Assembly (NCBI GenBank): GCA_003246795.1
Contig: QKCS01000252.1
Coordinates: 1-8,860, forward strand
Direction: 5' to 3'
Source of the DNA: Alphaproteobacteria bacterium
GTDB lineage: Bacteria > Pseudomonadota > Alphaproteobacteria > Micropepsales > Micropepsaceae
DNA: 8,860 nucleotides
In this document: in pieces, positions 6,237 through 8,860 of the stretch
How the letters are laid out: each line of letters opens with the position of its first letter
How positions within the stretch are numbered: position 1 is the stretch's first letter
Translations under genes and position numbers: made by a program
The notes under the pieces: generated by a model
The model's input: the letters and a program-made list of their open reading frames with translations, nothing else
Databases searched by the model: none
What the model was told of the DNA's origin: nothing

Positions 6237-6250
6237 GAGAATAATTCATA
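6234..6250. promoter_or_regulatory. LysR-type T-N11-A binding site (predicted operator)
   Basis: The perfect dyad TATGA (6234-6238), N7 (GAATAAT), TCATA (6246-6250) contains T-N11-A from T6236 to A6248, the generic LysR recognition form. It starts inside the predicted -10 of the regulator gene and ends 10 bases before its ATG. Its centre at 6242 is about 65 bases upstream of the predicted start of the divergent small transcript. That is the usual position of a LysR recognition site relative to an activated target. Confidence 0.6.
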
Positions 6251-6260
6251 TACCAGCAGT

Positions 6261-7151
6261 ATGCACCGCAGACTTCCGCCACTGAACTCACTACGGGCCT
6301 TCGAATCGGCGGCCCGCCTGTTGAGCTTCACTAAGGCCGCCGACGAGCTTTCGGTGACGCAGAGCGCGATCAGTCACCAGGTCAAGGCGCTGGAAGATTG
6401 GGCCGGCATTCCCCTCTTCAAGCGCGAGGGGCGCCACATGGCGCTGACCGAGGCGGCGGCAAAGTTCCTGCCTGCGATCTCGACCGCCCTCGACCAGGTC
6501 GCGCTCGCCAGTCGCAAGCTTCAGGCGCTCGATCCGGGGCAGGGCTGGCTAACCGTCGCCATGATGCCGTCCTTCGCCGCCAAGTGGTTGGTCCCGCGCC
6601 TCGCCGACTTTCGCGACAAGAACCCCGGCATCGACGTCTGGATCGCGACGTTCGAAGCGCAGACCGGCGCGCTAGGTCCCGACGTCGATGTCGCCATTCG
6701 ATACGGCAAAGGCGACTGGTCCGGCCTGTCGTGTGTGAAGTTCCTCTCCGAAGAACTCTTTCCGGTGTGCGCGCCGAAACTCGCCGCCGGTCTCCGCAAG
6801 CCGACGGGTCTTGCGAGCATGACGTTGCTGCATGACGAAATGCGCGAGGATTGGGGCATGTGGTTTCAAGCGGCCGGCGTCACTACGGTCGATGCGACGC
6901 GTGGCCCGGGCTTCGACGATTCGGGCTTGCTGATCCAAGCGGCCATCGAAGGTCTGGGCGTCGCGCTTGGGCGCAGCGCGCTGGTGAAGGGCGATCTCCA
7001 AGCAGGCCGGTTGGTGCGGCCGTTTGCGCCCGCGCTCCCTGCGGAATCCGCGTTCTATCTGGTCTATCCGCCCGAACTCGAAAACGAAGCGAAGGTGAAT
7101 GCGTTTCGCGATTGGCTCGTCGCGACCGCGAACGCCGACAATCGCGACTAG
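6261..7151 (+). CDS. LysR-family transcriptional regulator, GcvA-like
   Basis: The protein is 296 residues, a normal LysR length. The N-terminal winged helix-turn-helix covers about residues 5-65 (PPLNSLRAFESAARLLSFTKAADELSVTQSAISHQVKALE, then PLFKREGRHMALTEA). PPLNSLRAFE and VTQSAISHQVKALE are typical of the GcvA/AmpR/TrpI branch. A periplasmic-binding-protein-like effector domain follows from about 90, with DVAIRYGKGDW near 151 and GLLIQAAIEGLGVALGRSALV near 223 as in GcvA-like members. The effector is unknown. The ATG at 6261 fits the start of the HTH domain but has no good ribosome binding site. The gene is divergent from a 36-codon ORF across a LysR-type dyad, so that ORF is its most likely local target and autoregulation is likely. 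The TAG stop interlocks with the opposite YkvA-family gene (CTAG, 7148-7151). Confidence 0.93.
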   Translation: MHRRLPPLNSLRAFESAARLLSFTKAADELSVTQSAISHQVKALEDWAGIPLFKREGRHMALTEAAAKFLPAISTALDQVALASRKLQALDPGQGWLTVAMMPSFAAKWLVPRLADFRDKNPGIDVWIATFEAQTGALGPDVDVAIRYGKGDWSGLSCVKFLSEELFPVCAPKLAAGLRKPTGLASMTLLHDEMREDWGMWFQAAGVTTVDATRGPGFDDSGLLIQAAIEGLGVALGRSALVKGDLQAGRLVRPFAPALPAESAFYLVYPPELENEAKVNAFRDWLVATANADNRD

Positions 7152-7507
7152 GCCGGATCGCCTTCGATCAGGAGCGCGCGTCGCGCCGCTTCGCGATGCT
7201 TCGGCGTGATGTTCGCGCCGGCAACGGCGACCGCCGTCGCAAGCACCGTTGCGTCGTCGCTGAACCCGAAGACGGCGATCGTGTCGGGAATGGCGTCGAT
7301 CGGCAGAACGAAATAAGCGACAGCGGCGATCAGCACCGCACGTGCGGTCAATGGCGTGGCCGGATCCGTCGCGCAGAAATACGCCGCGACCAAATCCTCT
7401 GCGAACGGGATGCGCCCGATCCACCGCCGGAGCTTATGCCAGAGGCCTTCGCGCACGATGCGCTCGTTGCGCGCCACGCCCGCTGGAAGTGCAATCTGTT
7501 GATCCAT
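7148..7507 (-). CDS. YkvA family (DUF1232) membrane-associated protein
   Basis: The 119-residue protein carries the DUF1232/YkvA core: WIGRIPFAEDLVAAYFCATDPATP (29-52), then the hydrophobic ARAVLIAAVAYFVLPIDAIPDTIAVFGFSDDATVLATAV (55-93). The LPIDAIPD motif followed by G(F)xDD is the family's hallmark. The function is unknown, and the hydrophobic core suggests membrane association. I chose the ATG at 7507, preceded by GAGGA with 9 bases spacing. An ATG at 7522 would add MRIAT and overlap the upstream DUF2905 stop as ATGA. It has no ribosome binding site of its own but could be used by coupling. The gene is cotranscribed with DUF2905. Its TAG stop overlaps the LysR stop by 4 bases. Confidence 0.88.
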   Translation of the reverse strand: MDQQIALPAGVARNERIVREGLWHKLRRWIGRIPFAEDLVAAYFCATDPATPLTARAVLIAAVAYFVLPIDAIPDTIAVFGFSDDATVLATAVAVAGANITPKHREAARRALLIEGDPA

Positions 7508-7518
7508 CGTCGCGATCC

Positions 7519-7725
7519 TCATCTGCGGAACAGCCAAAACCCTAGCGTCACCACCGCGCTGATCAGCAAGGATGTGGTGATCGGAATGTACAAGCGAAAG
7601 CCCTCGCGTTCGATGACGATGTCGCCCGGTAGCCGTCCCAATCCGATCCGCCCCAGATAGGGCCAAAGAAGCCCAACGACGACGAGCGCGATTCCGGCAA
7701 CGATCAGGACACGTCCGAATCCCAT
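7519..7725 (-). CDS. DUF2905 family two-helix inner membrane protein
   Basis: The 68-residue protein has two predicted transmembrane helices, about residues 5-24 and 48-66. They are joined by the loop GRIGLGRLPGDIVIEREGFRLYIPITTS, whose LGRLPGDI and PITTS are the DUF2905 signature. The function of the family is unknown. The ATG at 7725 has GCAGGAG 4 bases upstream. The TGA at 7521-7519 overlaps an in-frame ATG of the YkvA-family gene (ATGA), so the two small membrane proteins are probably translated together and may act together. It is divergent from the HSD10-like gene at 7817. Confidence 0.9.
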   Translation of the reverse strand: MGFGRVLIVAGIALVVVGLLWPYLGRIGLGRLPGDIVIEREGFRLYIPITTSLLISAVVTLGFWLFRR

Positions 7726-7816
7726 GGGGCTCCTGCACCCGACCTAGCCATTGGGCGGCCCGGCCGCTATGAAAGCGGCCATCCGACAATCGAAGTCTAG
7801 CAGAGAGAGATCGATC
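7726..7816. promoter_or_regulatory. divergent promoter region with a 7-bp inverted repeat
   Basis: These 91 bases separate the DUF2905 and HSD10-like starts and must hold at least one promoter for each. GGCCGCT (7762-7768) and AGCGGCC (7774-7780) form a perfect inverted repeat around ATGAA, about midway. It could be an operator or a hairpin in the plus-strand leader. No T-run follows, so it is not a simple terminator. I see no clear -10 or -35. Confidence 0.45.
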
Positions 7817-8602
7817 ATGCAGCTCAATCGCTCCGTCACGGCCGTCGTCACCGGCGGCGCATCCGGCCTCGGTGAAGCCACCGCCCGCGAACTTAGCGCC
7901 GCCGGCGTTCGCGTCGCCATCTTCGACCGCGACAAGGCGAAAGGCGAAAAAGTCGCCAAGGAGATCGAAGGCGTCTTCTGCGAGGTCGACGTGACCAGCG
8001 AAGAGAGCGTGATCGAGGGCTTCAAGAAAGCGCGTGCGGAGCTCGGCCAGGAACGCATCCTCGTCAACTGCGCGGGCACCGGCATCGCGATCAAGACGGC
8101 GAGCCGCAAGAAGGACTCGAACGAGATTCTCCCGCATCCGACGGAACATTTCGACCGCATCATCCAGATCAACCTGGTGGGCACGTTCCGATGCATCGCG
8201 AAGTCGGCAGCCGGTATGCTGTCCCTGGAACCAATCACCGAGGACGGCGAACGCGGCGTCGTGATCAACACCGGCTCGGTCGCCGCGGAAGACGGCCAGA
8301 TCGGTCAGGCGGCATACTCCGCGTCCAAGGGTGGCATCGTCGGCATGACGCTGCCGATCGCCCGCGATCTTTCACGCGACGGCGTGCGTTGCATGACGAT
8401 CCTGCCCGGCCTCTTCAACACGCCGCTTCTGGCGGCCGCGCCCGAGGAGCTGAAGAAGAGCCTGGGCGCGCAGGTGCCGTTCCCTTCGCGTCTCGGTCAT
8501 CCGTACGAGTACGCGAAACTCGCGCGCCACATCTGCGAGAACTCGATGCTGAACGGCGAAGTCATCCGCCTCGACGGCGCGATCCGCATGGCGCCACGCT
8601 AG
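7817..8602 (+). CDS. short-chain dehydrogenase, 3-hydroxyacyl-CoA dehydrogenase type 2 (HSD10)-like
   Basis: The 261-residue classical SDR probably oxidises 3-hydroxyacyl-CoA with NAD+ in beta-oxidation or branched-chain amino acid breakdown. It has the TGGASGLG cofactor loop (12-19), an acidic residue after strand 2 (IFDRD, favouring NAD), DVTSEE (58-63), NCAG (84-87), and the Ser154, Tyr167, Lys171 triad in NTGSVAAEDGQIGQAAYSASK. QAAYSASKGGIVGMTLPIAR, QVPFPSRLG and NGEVIRLDGAIRM match human HSD17B10 almost word for word, which makes the subfamily call firm. The stretch ASRKKDSNEILPHP (95-108) is the family's substrate-loop insertion. The ATG at 7817 is chosen over two in-frame upstream ATGs because it begins the SDR fold. 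A purine run (AGAGAGA) precedes it. A thioesterase follows 9 bases downstream. Confidence 0.92.
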   Translation: MQLNRSVTAVVTGGASGLGEATARELSAAGVRVAIFDRDKAKGEKVAKEIEGVFCEVDVTSEESVIEGFKKARAELGQERILVNCAGTGIAIKTASRKKDSNEILPHPTEHFDRIIQINLVGTFRCIAKSAAGMLSLEPITEDGERGVVINTGSVAAEDGQIGQAAYSASKGGIVGMTLPIARDLSRDGVRCMTILPGLFNTPLLAAAPEELKKSLGAQVPFPSRLGHPYEYAKLARHICENSMLNGEVIRLDGAIRMAPR

Positions 8603-8611
8603 GACGCGCAA

Positions 8612-8860
8612 ATGGAGGCGCCGTCCGAGAAGGCGTTCGCGGAATCGCTGCCGGGCCTTCTGGGTCTCGAGTTTCCGGAACTCGAGCACGGCTATGTCCG
8701 CGGACGCATGGCGATCAAGCCGCACCACATGGCGCCCAACGGGTATCTGCATGCGGCGAGCGTCATCGCGCTCGCCGACACCGCGTGCGGCCGCGGTGCG
8801 GCGATCGCGCGGCCAGAAGGCGCGAGCGGCTTCACCACCATCGAACTCAAGGCAAATTTT
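8612..8860 (+). CDS. PaaI-type hotdog thioesterase, N-terminal part (cut by window end)
   Basis: The 83 residues seen from the ATG at 8612 form the first half of a hotdog-fold acyl-CoA thioesterase. HHMAPNGYLHAASVIALADTACGRGAA (38-64) is the family's active-site region, with Asn43, Gly44 and His47 before the central helix and Asp56 in it. FTTIELKANF starts the next strand. Most members have GxLHGG where this has GYLHAA, a small variation. AGGA in the SDR stop region (8601-8604) lies 7 bases before the ATG, so translation is likely coupled with the HSD10-like gene. The substrate is probably an aromatic or short-chain acyl-CoA, but this cannot be fixed from a fragment. Confidence 0.85.
   Translation, partial: MEAPSEKAFAESLPGLLGLEFPELEHGYVRGRMAIKPHHMAPNGYLHAASVIALADTACGRGAAIARPEGASGFTTIELKANF

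Noticed and set aside
6091..6285. A 64-codon plus-strand frame upstream of the LysR gene
   Set aside because: It runs across the predicted promoter and operator into the LysR coding start, lacks a Shine-Dalgarno sequence and has no recognisable domain.
5968..6291. A 107-codon minus-strand frame across the LysR promoter and the terminator
   Set aside because: It would be read through an 11-bp terminator stem and start inside the LysR gene. It has no ribosome binding site and is in a different frame from the well-signalled 36-codon ORF.
7148..8149. YkvA-family frame extended upstream to 8149
   Set aside because: The frame stays open only by running antisense to the SDR gene and across DUF2905. 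The family domain starts after 7507 and has its own ribosome binding site.
1..8860. Mobile elements, CRISPR arrays, phage or defence genes
   Set aside because: I found no transposase, integrase, spaced repeats, terminal inverted repeats or defence-type domains. All long frames match chromosomal families with similar codon use.

Overview
This GC-rich window is compact bacterial chromosome, most likely from an alphaproteobacterium. That placement is an inference. It rests on an invasion-associated locus B (IalB) family protein beside rlmN and argG, a Rhizobium etli-type asparaginase, a YkvA/DUF1232 protein, and a short-chain dehydrogenase strikingly close to mitochondrial HSD17B10. I see no insertion sequence, prophage, CRISPR array, tRNA or rRNA.

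Layout. Bases 1-163 hold the end of a VOC/glyoxalase-fold gene. It converges on a minus-strand block that reads, in transcription order, IalB-family exported protein (3139 to 2627), an intrinsic terminator, rlmN (2539 to 1397) and argG (1389 to 160). rlmN and argG are 7 bases apart, and the argG ribosome binding site sits on the rlmN stop. From 3384 a plus-strand asparaginase converges on a minus-strand exported four-cysteine protein (4771 to 4391). That gene is divergent from a zinc-less quinone-oxidoreductase-like MDR enzyme (4980-5978), which ends in a strong bidirectional terminator.

The most interesting part is 5984-6261. A 36-codon minus-strand ORF (6142 to 6032) has a strong Shine-Dalgarno sequence and runs into the bidirectional terminator. 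It is divergent from a GcvA-like LysR regulator (6261-7151). The only AT-rich stretch there carries a LysR-type T-N11-A dyad. It overlaps the predicted regulator promoter and lies about 65 bases upstream of the predicted start of the small transcript, which is the classical regulator/target geometry. A second dyad with the same ATGA-N7-TCAT core lies inside the small ORF.

The right end has a minus-strand pair of small membrane proteins, DUF2905 (7725 to 7519) and YkvA/DUF1232 (7507 to 7148). Divergent from them is an HSD10-like 3-hydroxyacyl-CoA dehydrogenase (7817-8602), followed 9 bases later by a PaaI-type hotdog thioesterase cut by the window end. The last two are plausibly an acyl-CoA metabolism operon.

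Three convergent gene pairs (160-163, 4391-4394, 7148-7151) interlock their stop codons with exactly 4 bases of overlap and have no terminator between them. The fourth convergent pair instead shares the bidirectional terminator. Most of the window is ordinary housekeeping. The LysR/small-ORF divergon is the best candidate for something undescribed.
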